DNA of 64,000 nucleotides. It comes from Homarus americanus (lineage: Eukaryota > Arthropoda > Malacostraca > Decapoda > Nephropidae). Location: contig NW_024737042.1 of the NCBI RefSeq assembly GCF_018991925.1, positions 16,881,416 through 16,945,415 on the forward strand, written 5' to 3'. The notes beneath the pieces were generated by a model. The model saw only the letters and a program-made list of their open reading frames with translations. It had not been told where the DNA came from and made no database searches. Position numbers and translations under genes: made by a program. Each line of letters begins with the position of its first letter. The first letter of the stretch is position 1. Below are positions 48,702 to 58,960 of the stretch, in pieces.

Positions 48702-49350
48702 TGTACACACTATCCGGAGATATGAGTTCAGGAGTGATGAGTTATAACTCTTGGGCAAGGTGGCCTTGGCGGTGGAGTCAGCATTGTTATTTTTATGAAT
48801 GAAACTTTGTCAGCTAGTGACACTAGCAACGCTCAGGCACCACGCTGATGCCAGTCGGCAACACGACAAATCTTGCCACCAGTGACATAATAGGTACAGC
48901 AACAAACCCGCCACAAGTTACACTAAGACAGCAGCTGCAATGAGAAAACACTTGACTTGGATATGATGGGACAAAATGTGTTGCTGGGGTCAGGGTTTTC
49001 CTTTATAAACACAGGAATAAGGAAAGACCTATTGAAATATAACACGACTAACGTGGGAAACTTTCATTGCACATCTATTCTTAGAAACAATACGTCTTGC
49101 CGCCCCACATATACAGGCTTACGCACCACATGTTTGGTTTTAGTGTTACGTTTCATAATTAAGATGAAAGCAACCGCCGTTTGTCTTGCAGACGACCACA
49201 CACACTGTAGGTCTGGCTAGGCAAGGCAGCGTTGTCGTTGGTGTAAATTAAAACTTAACGTCTTGGAAATAATTATTTTTAATTATAATAATAATAATAA
49301 TAATAATACACGATTTAATGTTAATATTGTATTATATAATTATACTTCAA
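48702..49350. other. Unassigned DNA with a short AAT microsatellite
   Basis: No gene recognised; (TAA)n at 49284-49307. The open frame 48957-49220 has no recognisable domain. Confidence 0.5.
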
Positions 49351-49383
49351 GTAGATCCACAATGAAAACGTGAATAAGATAAA
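49351..49383 (-). repeat. Penelope family 1 outer flank
   Basis: GATCCACAATGAAAACGTGA and AAGATAAAT, the reverse complement of the stretches following the family 1 ends at 55.98-56.02 and 56.67-56.70 kb, so the repeated unit extends beyond the TATCAA end. Confidence 0.7.
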
Positions 49384-49385
49384 TC

Positions 49386-49657
49386 TTGATAAAATCACAC
49401 GGGAAAAGGGAAACAACGGAGCACCTTAGCTTTCGTCTTTATTCAAGACATCTTCAGAGGCAACTGGATTACATGGACAGAGAGAGGCTTAAATATACAG
49501 GGTGACCTTAAAAACATGAGGTCAGGTCATAATGATGTCATCCACTAATCCCCACACCAACACACACGTAGAGGAGCTTAAGAGAAAGGGGGTGACGTGA
49601 CTAGTCAGGTCAGCTAAGGTGCTCCGTTGTTTCCCTTTTCCAGTGTGATTTTATCAA
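49386..49657 (-). mobile_element. Penelope family 1 terminal unit with 46-bp inverted ends
   Basis: Left end 49386-49431 and right end 49612-49657 are reverse complements (TTGATAAAATCACACGGGAA left). The interior, read on the minus strand, matches the 3' segment at 11694-11940, including the GACCTCATG, GGTCACCCTGT and GCCTCTCTC blocks. No coding sequence, so this is a solo terminal unit. The left arm carries a full hammerhead-like motif; the right arm starts at its helix III. Confidence 0.75.
49422..49462 (-). ncRNA. Hammerhead-ribozyme-like motif, Penelope family 1
   Basis: Same layout as 11730-11770: TGCCT/AGGTG helix I, CTGAAGA+T, GTCTT/AAGAC helix II, GAAA, AGCT, CTA. Conserved bases all present. 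Confidence 0.6.
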
Positions 49658-49732
49658 TAATTGTACTATATATTTAGAATGTCAAATTTAAGGCAGACAT
49701 AATTATGTAACCGTGTGTTCAGTAATTTAGTA

Positions 49733-49897
49733 GGGTGCCGAATAATTTTTTATTGTGTGTTCAACTTATTGGCACACATCGGGATGGCCTCTCTGGCCGG
49801 TCTGTACTGTACTGTACACCCACTAAAAAATTATTCGGCACCCTTACGGCGTGATACAATATGACACGGGTGCCGAATAATTTTTTAGTGGGTGTAC
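49733..49897. repeat. Three-copy inverted motif with a perfect 30-bp palindrome arm
   Basis: GGGTGCCGAATAATTTTTTA occurs at 49733-49752 (+), 49824-49843 (-) and 49868-49887 (+). The last two extend to perfect 30-bp arms (49814-49843 and 49868-49897) around a 24-bp loop. Looks like ends of a small DNA transposon inserted into, or duplicated beside, another copy. Confidence 0.8.
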
Positions 49898-50294
49898 CAT
49901 GCTAGTGGGATGGGTAAGTGAAGCTGCTGTACAGAATCTGCACCTCTAGTCTGGATAATAAATAATTATAAATAATGGCAAAAAGTTTCTCAATTCCGTG
50001 GAGAATATAATAATAATAATAATAATGATAATACTAGTAAGAATAACAAAAATAATAAAAATAAAAATGATGTATTGTACATTTATAGCCAAAAGCAACT
50101 AAATGATTATAAGAAATTTGTAGAAACAGCCTAAAAATAAATAAATAAACGAAAAGTTCTGCGGTAAGTGTTTAAGAAATGGAGCAATGAGATAAACAAA
50201 GTCCTTGGTCTCAACACTCAATAAAAGTAGACCTTTGTGCCGGACGAACTCGAGGTTATTTTGAATAGGCAGAGCTCTTCATATAGGTCTGTGT
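49898..50294. other. Unassigned AT-rich DNA
   Basis: Holds a (TAA)n microsatellite at 50008-50030 and A-rich DNA; nothing else recognised. Confidence 0.5.
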
Positions 50295-50655
50295 AGTAAT
50301 AATAATGGTTGTCCCTCGTGTAACGAGGATGGCCGGCCCTCAGGCCACCCAGGCATGAATTTGTTTAAGGTGTAGAAGCTATCGCCAACACAACAACCGC
50401 AGCCTAAGTTAACGAGCTGCATGTCCCAGTGTCAAGGAATAGTCCGAGAAGACTGGACAACTCGCCAACTGCACTGGCTAACCATTACCCCGGAATACGA
50501 TCCGCAAATCGATTAACATCCAGGTTCCCAATTACTGTTGGGTAGACAGAGGTATATAGGGTAAAGAAACTTGCCCAAAGTTACACCCTGCCCGTGGATT
50601 GAACCCGTGTCCGCTCGCTTGCGACGCGAGCATGGTGACCATTACACCTCAGGCC
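50295..50655 (-). mobile_element. tRNA-derived SINE, copy 2
   Basis: Minus strand: GGTGTAATGGTCACCATG, then a well-formed 5-bp anticodon-like stem CTCGC/GCGAG with loop GTCGCAA (CGC, Ala-like), then B-box GGTTCAATCC. Body as in copy 1. The 3' end carries the hairpin CCTCGT-GTA-ACGAGG (50311-50325) and an (ATT)n tail. Confidence 0.85.
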
Positions 50656-50849
50656 CCTCAGGCAGTGATGCCACCGAACAGTATTAATTACTCCCCACCC
50701 CAGCTTTCTCTGTTATCCCACCAGAAGCACTGTCTGGTTCCCTCATCATGGTTTCTGCGCATATTTGCGAGAGGATGATCAAGACGCAATCAACGATTAA
50801 TAAACAATTAAACAATATAAAATAATAAACATATTACAGCATAGGTTAA

Positions 50850-51525
50850 TCCGACTGCGAGAGAGATTTAAGAGTAATAATAAGTAGGAACCTTAAGCCA
50901 AGTAAACAATGTGTATTTGCTCGAAACAAGGCTAATAAAGTACTTGGGTTCATACAAAGGAGTGTTAGTTACAAGACTAGCGAGGTCATCCTAAAACTGT
51001 ATCTTGAGCTTGTGAGACCTCACTTGGATTATGCAGTTCAATTCTGGTCATCGCATTACAGAATGGATATAGAATCCTTGGAAAGAATTCAGAGGAGAAT
51101 GACAAGACTAATCCCGGGCATTAGGAACCTTGAGTATAGAGACAGGTTAAAGCATCTTAATTTGCACTCCCTCGAGAGACGTAGAGCGAGGGGCGACCTG
51201 ATAGAGGTGTATAAGTGGAAGTCAGTGCTAAACAAAAGGGACATTACAAAGGTACTCAAAGTATCCAACCAGGAGCGAACTCGTAACAATGGTTTTAAAT
51301 TAGACAAATTTAGATTTAGGAGCGAAATAGGTAAACACTGGTTTGGTAACAGAGTAGTGGATGAATGGAACAAGTTACCAAATATCATCATTAACTCGAA
51401 TACGCTGGATAGCTTCAAACATAGTTTGGATGCTTATATGAGCAATAGGGGTTGGGTGTAAACGGGACTGCCCAGTATGGGCCAATGAGCCCGCTGCAGT
51501 TTCCTCCATTCTTATGTTCTTAAGT
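50850..51525 (+). pseudogene. LINE family A, copy 3: open ORF2 C-terminus and 3' end
   Basis: 5'-truncated copy. From about 50852 (SDCERDLRVIISRNLKPSK) the frame is open, without stop, to 51461: [40 protein letters not shown], then NGFKLDKFRFR and DEWNKLPNIII. This is the thumb/C-terminal region after the FADD motif, which lies upstream and is missing. The 3' UTR has GCCCGCTGCAGTTTCCTCC and ends CTTATGTTCTTAAG. Uninterrupted coding makes it one of the younger copies. Confidence 0.88.
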
Positions 51526-52079
51526 AAAGATTTTACGTACGGCCGCTAACAGGCCGATGAAGCCTACATAGAAGACTTCCTTAAAATAGAATTCAAGGAT
51601 CAGTGGATACAACATAAGTATTCATAGGATCAGGTTAGGATCGTGGAATAGTAGCCAGGAAGGAAGACATACCAAAGGGAGTTACAAAAAAAAAAAAAAA
51701 ACAACAACAACTTGAAAACTTAGATTTTGCTGGGTCAATTGACGTGGAGGAAATGGTGCTGAAATACTACATCTACTTGAGTCTGCTGTTACTGCTGACA
51801 ATGTCGTGAATCTTTGGGTGTCAGTCCGCCAACCAGTCAGCTGCCTTGCTTCATATTGACTCTAGGCCGTGGTTAGAAGCGATAAGTGAACAGACTATAG
51901 GTACTCGTACAACATCATACAGTACACATCATGTAATAAGCATTAATTGAGAATTAATCACTAGACTTTCTGGGTTCTGTTGACCTTACCTCTATTGGTG
52001 TTGGCTTCAGCATCACTGTGTCTGTAGTTGTTCCAGCCTTAGTGTGTCTGTCACGACCCTAATGTTTGTTTGTTTCATT
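51526..52079. other. Unassigned DNA
   Basis: No domain or repeat recognised, apart from a short A-rich homopolymer tract (about 51686-51703). Confidence 0.5.
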
Positions 52080-52146
52080 ACTCCTTTTACAGTACTCTTG
52101 CAGCCATATCTTCTCCACACATTTTATTACATAAATATCCTAATAC

Positions 52147-52400
52147 AAAAGTAACTACCCTAGCTGAGTTAGTTAACCCGCATATCTATGCAGCATTCCG
52201 TGACTGTTGCCTCATAGTCTGTCTTTGACTGTTGTTGGCTTAGGGGCCGATGATCTTGTTCCTCTGAGACACTACTACTACTATTACTACCGCTACTATT
52301 GTAATTTTTTATCAATAAAACGTGGCCTCCAGCCTCCCCCAATAGCCACACCTTCGCCACCATTTAATTACCTTAATATTAAATATCCTAATACATATGT
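52147..52400 (-). repeat. Tandem duplicate of the RT element's 3' tail
   Basis: The minus-strand end of the neighbouring RT element (DYKATVTECRIDLRLN, 52422-52475) is repeated about 250 bp downstream as DYEATVTECCIDMRVN (52169-52220), with similar flanks (CCTAATACA, TAGTTAACCCGC against TAGTTGAGCCGC). Short (ACT)n interrupts it at 52270-52290. Confidence 0.75.
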
Positions 52401-52421
52401 AGCTATCCTATCTGTGTTGAA

Positions 52422-53207
52422 TTAGTTGAGCCGCAGATCTATGCGGCATTCAGTGACAGTAGCCTTATAGTCAATATCTGCAGCAGTTGTCGGAATTGGG
52501 GCAGAAGCTCTCGTTCCCCTGAGGCAGAGCAAAGCTGACAGAAGGAGAGAGAAAGACAGTCGACTTCTCATCCAGGCTGTAACATAACTTCTGGGCTGCT
52601 GCTTCTGTTCGGAGATCACCTCCGCGAGTCTGGCGTAGAAACATCTTGCACTTGGTCCCATCCCAGCAGGGGTTGTGAACACTAGAGGACTGAAGCTGCC
52701 TTGATCAACGTTTTGAATTCTCTCCAAATATGCCCTTCTCTTGTCGTTCTCGTTCCTCCTATGTGCAGCATCGAGAGCTAGGTTACAGTGACATGCGGCC
52801 ATGGGATAAAAAATCCTGATGTCGAAGAAAGCTCGCTGTCCCAGCGTCCAGAATCCTCGAGCACTGACGTCAACATGGGCTTCGTTAGATGTGTTTCAAG
52901 TCCTATGTTGGAAGATCTCACCATCCAAAGGAAGGAGGGTCGGTTCTACCATGACATCCTGGCAAATTTCCTTCAACATATTTGCTGTGAGGTCCCTTAC
53001 TTCGTCATGCCCCATGTATATGAAGCCCCCTTTCTTGCACACCATGGCGTGATCGCAGTCATAGGAGGAGCCACACACGCATTGGGAGGGCAAACCTTCT
53101 ACTGGCCAACCGTACCTTAGAGCAATGGCATCTGTAAATTCTTGCTTATTAAGACTGAAACCATTTGCCCTTATCGGTAACGTAGTTAACCAGCTCGAGG
53201 CGCCCAC
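52422..53207 (-). pseudogene. RT element: Cys/His cluster and restriction-endonuclease-like C-terminal part
   Basis: C-terminal portion of the reverse-transcriptase element. In reading order: VGASSWLTTLPIRANGFSL (about 53150-53207), a C-x-C-G...D-H...C cluster (CVCGSSYDCDHAMVC, about 53040-53085), DEVRDLTANMLKEICQDV, then a TGA at 52896-52898 and, in the same frame, SARGFWTLGQRAFFDIRIFY and the R/K-rich KRRAYLERIQ, FSPLVFTTPAGMG. The D-x-R pattern after FF is reminiscent of a PD-(D/E)XK restriction-like nuclease. Related full-length proteins are frequent in cnidarian, mollusc and crustacean genomes. Except for the TGA the frame is open. Confidence 0.75.
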
Positions 53208-53215
53208 CTCCTGCG

Positions 53216-54928
53216 CTATATAGGTATTTTTTTTTTCACATTTTCTGGTACCTGCAGCAACAGTTGCTGCAACTTATCATTTTGGCAGTGCTGCCGATCT
53301 GTCGAAATGGACCTACGAATCTTGTTTACTACACTGGTATCCACCTCCCCTGTTGCGTTCTGGGCTATTATGTGGTCCGTGAGGGCTGCTGTGAGCTTAA
53401 GTGAATTTTGATGTTCGGTGGCTGCAATCTCCTCTGGATTGGTTAGTCCCATCCCTCCCATTCTTGATGGAAGTGCAAGAAGTGCTCCTTCTGCTGGGGT
53501 TAAGTAAGAGTGTTTCACTAATTTGGGAATGAAATTGACACTGATAGCTTCTTCCAGAGGGTGGAGGAGGGGTCCAGTATCAGGGATAGTAAGCATCAGG
53601 TAGTTCCAACGATGCTTGACTCCATGGGTGAATGCAGCAAAAGCCGCATGTGGCTCTGTGTTAGCAATCTCAGACAGAGCTTGGATTTCACTAACCCACT
53701 CATTCACCTTTCCCGCTACGTACTCGGTCTTGAAGTCCGTAGTGCCAATTACTGTGCCTAGATGTCTTTGGCCGTCCTTAGTAATTTTGACCTCACTTCC
53801 GCCAAAAACCTCTATTGCCCGTTCATAATGTTCTGGCTTCACGATGAGGAAGGACTTGCTGGCGTTTGGGTGGTACCCTATTTGTGGACCTCGCGATGTT
53901 ACCAAATCCCACCACTTTTTGATGCCCTCCACTTTTCCTGCTCCTGTATGGTCATCAGCATACGCCACTTGTTTGACCCCAGTTGTTTCAAATTTTATTT
54001 CTTGTTGGAGAACTGATAGGCCAATTGCATACATAGCCATTGCAACAGGGTCCCCCTGTGTTGTTCCCTCGGTTGACTGTAAGATGGTATCACCTCTTAG
54101 AGCCTTGTTGTTTACTATATAAAGGTCTGATGGATTCCTTTAGGAGTTTTCAACATACATTGCAAAGCTTGGACACTTGATCTTGATGTTGTGCAGTGCG
54201 GCCTTGCGGTTAAGTATGTTGAATGCGTTTGAAGCGTCGACCAGGAGAACGGCCTCACAATCGCGTTGCTCAAATATCGTTCTCATGGCGTGAATGGCAG
54301 CTTCCCCTCCAGCTTGTTGGCTGGCACAAACTTGCAGGTACCCTGCTGCTGCCCTGACATCATCCTTTACCACCTCCATTATGCATTTTCCGATGATTCG
54401 CCTCAGCACTTCCCCCACTCCTATAGGCCTCCATCCTGGATTCTTATCCAGGGGAATGAGGCGGCAGGCCGTCAGAGCATGAAGGTGATGGCAGCATGAG
54501 GATGCCAGCTTTCTTGCAAGGACGGCGATGGCCGTGCAGAGATCACTTGCTACGAGGCCAAACTTGTTAGTGCTGAGGATGACTCTCCAACCGTTTGCAT
54601 CCAGACCTGAAGGGCCGCCACCTCCCTGAGTCTTCAGTGCCTTTTTCCACACCATCCCTCCTGTTATTTTCTTGAACAGGACAGCATTTGGTGGGATATA
54701 GGCACCCTGAAACCTGATGCCTTCATCATCAATTGCAGGGGGATGTTTTTCTTTCAGTTGTTTTAATGTCTTTCTGTTTATTGGCAGGACCCCACTGGCG
54801 GATTCCTCTGTGAGAGATCTTACCACCAAAGACACTTTTCCCACACCCATTTTGTTTCCAAACTTTCTTGCAGCATCATCGGTGTTTTGCTTTCCGTCTC
54901 CTGCAGATTTTAGTCTCTCCTGCTTCAC
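53216..54928 (-). pseudogene. RT element: reverse transcriptase domain
   Basis: Minus-strand RT of a non-LTR-type element. GGGGPSGLDANGWRVIL (about 54590-54640), LIPLDKNPGWRPIGVGEVLR (about 54405-54465), VLLVDASNAFN motif A (about 54218-54250), EGTTQGDP (about 54055-54080) and AYADDHTG motif C (about 53945-53965) are all present, so both catalytic Asp sets survive. The frame is interrupted by one TAA (54140-54142) and by a poly-A slip near 53216-53235 that separates it from the C-terminal part. Upstream, another frameshift near 54925 precedes AAAMKRRLTLWQKGTLDDLL (to about 55018). The family is not CR1; clade not resolved. Confidence 0.85.
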
Positions 54929-55018
54929 CTAGGAGATCATCAAGGGTCCCCTTCTGCCACAGTGTCAATCTTCTCTTCATTGCTGCCGCATTTTCTTTGT
55001 GCTTAGTCTTTGTGTGTG
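54929..55018 (-). pseudogene. RT element: N-terminal remnant
   Basis: KENAAAMKRRLTLWQKGTLD and DLLGEA on the minus strand continue the protein upstream of a frameshift; coding similarity stops where an ACT-rich microsatellite begins. Confidence 0.6.
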
Positions 55019-55300
55019 CCACTACTGTTGTTACTACTGCTACTTCTACGACTATTACTTTTGTTACTTGGACTAGTACTACCATTGCTACTACTACTGT
55101 TGCTACTTATTCTCATGTTACTACCACTTACTAACACCCCTAGAACTACTACTACTATTACTAATACTGTAGTTCTATTGTTACTACAACAAGTACTAGT
55201 ACTACTACTACTATTATTGCTACTACTACTATTGCTACTATTATTATTGTTACTACTACTACAACTACTACTACAACTGTTACCGTTCCTCCCAATGTTA
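55019..55300. repeat. Imperfect (ACT)n trinucleotide tract
   Basis: ACT/GCT/ATT-rich imperfect trinucleotide repeats. Ser/Asn or Leu homopolymer frames on either strand are artefacts. Confidence 0.9.
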
Positions 55301-55784
55301 CTAGTATATTCACAATCATAAGTACCAACAGTACCCAAGTGGACAACGTGTAGGTCAAGCTGTGACGCAGATTGTCATAATTCCCCAGACACGAGGCAGT
55401 AAACATTGCACGAGACACCCAACACGGTGTGGACGTGACCTTCTCTGCCTCGTGGAGGACAGCTTGTGCCAAATATTGCTGGCATAATGTCATATACTTA
55501 TATAATCTTGAATTTCAAATTTCACACTGCTTGAATATATAAATGTTTCCATAAAACCAGGTTAATCGATATTGTTATTAATATTTAAGGTGTTTCCTGT
55601 CTCAGTCATTGGCTTAGAACACCGCCACCTAATCGATCGCGCTTCTTCATATTATATTTATTTAACGCAAAATTAGCTACAATAATACACAGCAGGCGGG
55701 TTCATTACCAGGCGATAAAGTATCAAGAATTGATAGCTAGTTACCTAAGTAATTAAATAGCAGCCGCTGGCAACCCACAGGTTG

Positions 55785-56022
<238 letters not shown>

Positions 56023-56112
<90 letters not shown>
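56023..56112. repeat. (AT)n microsatellite
   Basis: 90-base uninterrupted AT run between a family 1 unit and a family 2 unit. Confidence 0.98.
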
Positions 56113-56115
<3 letters not shown>

Positions 56116-56150
56116 CAAGTAAATCACTGTAGGTGCGCGTGGTCCACGTA

Positions 56151-56436
56151 TATGCTGATAACCACAAGGAAACAATAAAACACGAAGTTCCCAAGCACTT
56201 TCGTGTAATTCACATCTTCAGGGTTGAGTACAGACTAAGGAGATACGATACGATACGAAGTCTTTAGTTAAGAGGTGAAAGAAGATTATTAGGAGTTGAA
56301 GGAAAAGTGGTGAAACTGAAATACAGTAGGAGTAGAAAGAATCTGGGCTCAACCAGATCGCTTCATCTTTCTTATTGGTGTTTTGTCTTTGTTCTGCTTG
56401 GGAACTTCATGTTTTCTTCTTTCCTTGTGGTTATCA

Positions 56437-56441
<5 letters not shown>
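56151..56441 (-). mobile_element. Penelope family 2 terminal unit with 47-bp inverted ends
   Basis: Left arm 56151-56197 and right arm 56395-56441 are reverse complements with about four mismatches (TATGCTGATAACCACAAGGA left). The interior after the left arm reads, on the minus strand, the family 2 3' segment (CTCCTTAGTCTGTACTC, as at 12553-12570). The right arm starts inside the hammerhead motif and continues into an AT run. Confidence 0.75.
56190..56223 (-). ncRNA. Hammerhead-ribozyme-like motif, Penelope family 2
   Basis: Core CTGAAGA+T intact; helix II GTG-AATTA-CAC; GAAA; helix III AGTGCT (palindromic with G-U wobble); cleavage triplet CTT; helix I only two G-C pairs visible (CC/GG). 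Intact counterpart of the damaged 12572-12606 copy. Confidence 0.6.

Positions 56442-56504
<63 letters not shown>
56439..56504. repeat. (AT)n microsatellite
   Basis: 66-base AT run joining a family 2 right arm to a family 1 left arm. Confidence 0.98.
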
Positions 56505-56506
<2 letters not shown>

Positions 56507-56537
56507 TGATAAAATCACACGGAAAATGGAAACAACT

Positions 56538-56578
56538 TACCTTAGCTTTCGTCTTTATTCAAGACATCTTCAGAGGCA
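56538..56578 (-). ncRNA. Hammerhead-ribozyme-like motif, Penelope family 1 (palindrome, left)
   Basis: As other family 1 copies; helix I closes as TGCCT/AGGTA, so one outer pair differs. Confidence 0.55.
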
Positions 56579-56589
56579 ACATCTTCAGT

Positions 56590-56630
56590 TGCCTCTGAAG
56601 ATGTCTTGAATAAAGACGAAAGCTAAGGTA
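56590..56630 (+). ncRNA. Hammerhead-ribozyme-like motif, Penelope family 1 (palindrome, right)
   Basis: Plus-strand partner of 56538-56578, same core and the same AGGTA outer helix change. Confidence 0.55.
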
Positions 56631-56704
56631 CTCCGTTGTTTCCATTTTCCCGTGTGATTTTATCAAGATTTATCTTATCCACGTTTTCATTGTGGATTTA
56701 CATG

Positions 56705-56706
<2 letters not shown>

Positions 56707-56795
<89 letters not shown>
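56707..56795. repeat. (AT)n microsatellite
   Basis: 89-base AT run closing the Penelope terminal cluster. Confidence 0.98.
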
Positions 56796-56796
<1 letters not shown>

Positions 56797-56937
56797 CTAT
56801 TAATATCTCTGGGTAGTGGAACACAGAAGGCTAAAGTGACTAGTCCTTCTCTAAGGTGGTCTTCCACCTCCATGGTTTGTTATGGATAGGTTTTGTTGTC
56901 TTGTCGACCTGTTAAGGTAAGGTGTCTGCTAAACTAA

Positions 56938-56968
<31 letters not shown>

Positions 56969-57191
56969 GGAAGAGAGAGAGAGAGGGTCAGGGTGTACAG
57001 TAGGTGTGTTAAACTGGTTGGAGACGGCCAGCACGTGATAGCTGGCTGATCACAGGGTGAGGGTGGTGGTAGGGGCCAGCACACAGCCCTTCTTCCTCAA
57101 GTATAGTTTCCTCGGAGTAATTTCCATTCATAGGATTTTTTTTTCAAGTTCAAAGCCAGCGTAGTATATTATATATGGATACCTTTTTGTT

Positions 57192-57231
<40 letters not shown>

Positions 57232-57430
57232 TATATTTGAATGGATGAGCATTTTTTACGATTAACAAATTTATTGGCAAAGTTTGGAGTACAGTTTGCC
57301 TATTTTTTAGATTGCCCCAGAGGGGGCGAGTTTATTGGGCACCCCCCTTACATCCTGTGCAAGGTGAAGCGCTGCAGCGTTTACAGCGCCCATCTGGGAA
57401 GCATGCTGAGTTCATGCTTGCCCTTATGAC
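56796..57430. other. Unassigned DNA with two (GT)n tracts
   Basis: (GT)n at 56943-56967 and 57194-57226. The open frame from 57241 has no recognisable domain. Confidence 0.55.
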
Positions 57431-58605
57431 TCATAAGAACATAAGAATGGTGGAAACTGCAGCGGGCCTATTGGCCCATACTGGGCAGTCCCATTTACAC
57501 CCAACCCCTATTGCTCATATAAGCATCCAAACTATGTTTGAAGCTATTCAGCGTATTCGAGTTAATGATGATATTTGGTGACTTGTTCCATTCATCCACT
57601 ACTCTGTTTCCAAACCAGTGTTTACCTATTTCACGCCTAAATCGAAATTTGTCTAATTTAAAACCATTGTTACGAGTTCGCTCCTGGTTGGATAGTTCGA
57701 GTACCTTTGTAATGTCCCCTTTGTTTAGCCCTGACTTCCACTTATACACCTCTATCAGGTCGCCCCTCGCTCTACGTCTCTCGAGGGAGTGCAAATTAAG
57801 ATGCTTTAACCTGTCTCTATACTCAAGTTTCCTAATGCCAGGGATTAGTCTTGTCATTCTCCTCTGAGTTCTTTCCAATGATTCTATATCCATTCTGTAA
57901 TACGGTGACCAGAACTGAACTGCGTAATCCAGGTGTGGTCTCACAAGCGCAAGATACAGTTTCAGGATGACCTCGCTAGTCTTGTAGGTAACACTCCTTT
58001 GTATGAACCCAAGTACTTTATTTGCCTTGTTACGAGCAAAAACATATTGTTTACTTGGCTTGAGGTTCCTACTTATCATTACTCCTAAATCTCTCTCGCA
58101 GTCGGATTTCTCTATGGCATCGTTGTTCATCTGGTATCTGGTTTCCCTGTTTACATCTCCTATACTGAGTACTTTAAATTTGTCCACGTTGAATTTCATC
58201 TACCATTTTTCAGACCATTCGAAAAATTTGTTTAGATCTTCCTGTAGTTTTGCCGAGTCCTCGTCAGATTTAATAACACGTCCTATTTTAGTGTCATCAG
58301 CAAATTTACTTATGTTGCTGTCTATGCCGATATCTATGTCGTTTATGTATATAATAAATAATAATGGTCCAAGTACTGAGCCTTGGGGAACTCCACTTGT
58401 GACGTTGCTCCAATGGGACTAAGTGCCGTTAATGCTCACTCGCTGTTTCCTGTCCTGTAACCACGCCCTAATCCATTTAAGGATGTTACCTTTGATGCCA
58501 TTTGCTTCTACCTTTCTAATTAGTCTTTCGTCGGGGACTCTGTGGAAGGCTTTGCTAAAGTCGAGAGATACCACATCATAATTGTGCCCCTCGTCCACCG
58601 ATTCA
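57431..58605 (-). pseudogene. LINE family A, copy 4: RT palm to C-terminus and 3' end
   Basis: Best family A polymerase in the window. Minus-strand order: HNYDVVSLDFSKAFHRVP motif A (about 58540-58590; the second Asp-like position reads His), [12 protein letters not shown] (about 58370-58410), SKFADDTKIG with an intact FADD (about 58275-58305), KPSKQYVFARNKANKVLGF and the C-terminal DEWNKSPNIII block, with the frame 57495-58199 open. Two TAG stops interrupt an otherwise single frame: 58419-58421 (NGT*SHWS) and just after 58199 (EKW*MKF). The 5' break is at about 58605. The 3' end at 57431 carries the 8-bp tail units. Confidence 0.88.
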
Positions 58606-58619
58606 TGCATTAAGGGCGT

Positions 58620-58955
58620 AAAAGCCTGAAGGGTCATGGGTTTTGTCAGCAAGTTACATAAAGTGACAGAATGATGAGTGTGTTGGGGAAAATTCCCGGT
58701 ACAATTTATCTGTTTATGGCAAAGCGTGGCAGTTCCCTAATAATGTCAAGTGCCAGGCCATAGGTCATTGAAAATATTGAGGGACATACCTTTAAGCCTA
58801 TTCTGAGTAATTCAGTCAGGTCTTGACACTGAGGGTGCTATCACTTCTCACTGCCACGCAGGACAGAGGTTCATGCACAAAGAAATAGATCATATTAATT
58901 AATAGCATATGTTGGTCATAATACTTCTACTACCACTACTACTAGATCCTGGGAT
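58620..58955. other. Unassigned spacer between two LINE copies
   Basis: Nothing recognised; a short (CTA)n patch lies near 58928-58944. Confidence 0.5.
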
Positions 58956-58960
58956 TTTAC

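Larger units (their letters stand above)
56505..56669. mobile_element. Palindromic pair of Penelope family 1 ends
   Basis: A minus-strand family 1 end (56505-56580) and a plus-strand one (56589-56669) face each other across ~8 bp, forming a ~165-bp imperfect palindrome. Both arms carry the full hammerhead-like motif. Flanked by AT runs on both sides, plus the usual AAGATTTATCTTATCCACG flank on the right. Confidence 0.8.

Noticed and set aside
48957..49220. 87-codon open frame
   Set aside because: No recognisable domain or composition that separates it from chance in AT-rich DNA.
57538..57867. Plus-strand frame of 109 codons (and the like at 51089-51418, 59482-59826)
   Set aside because: Antisense shadows of the LINE C-terminal coding strand.
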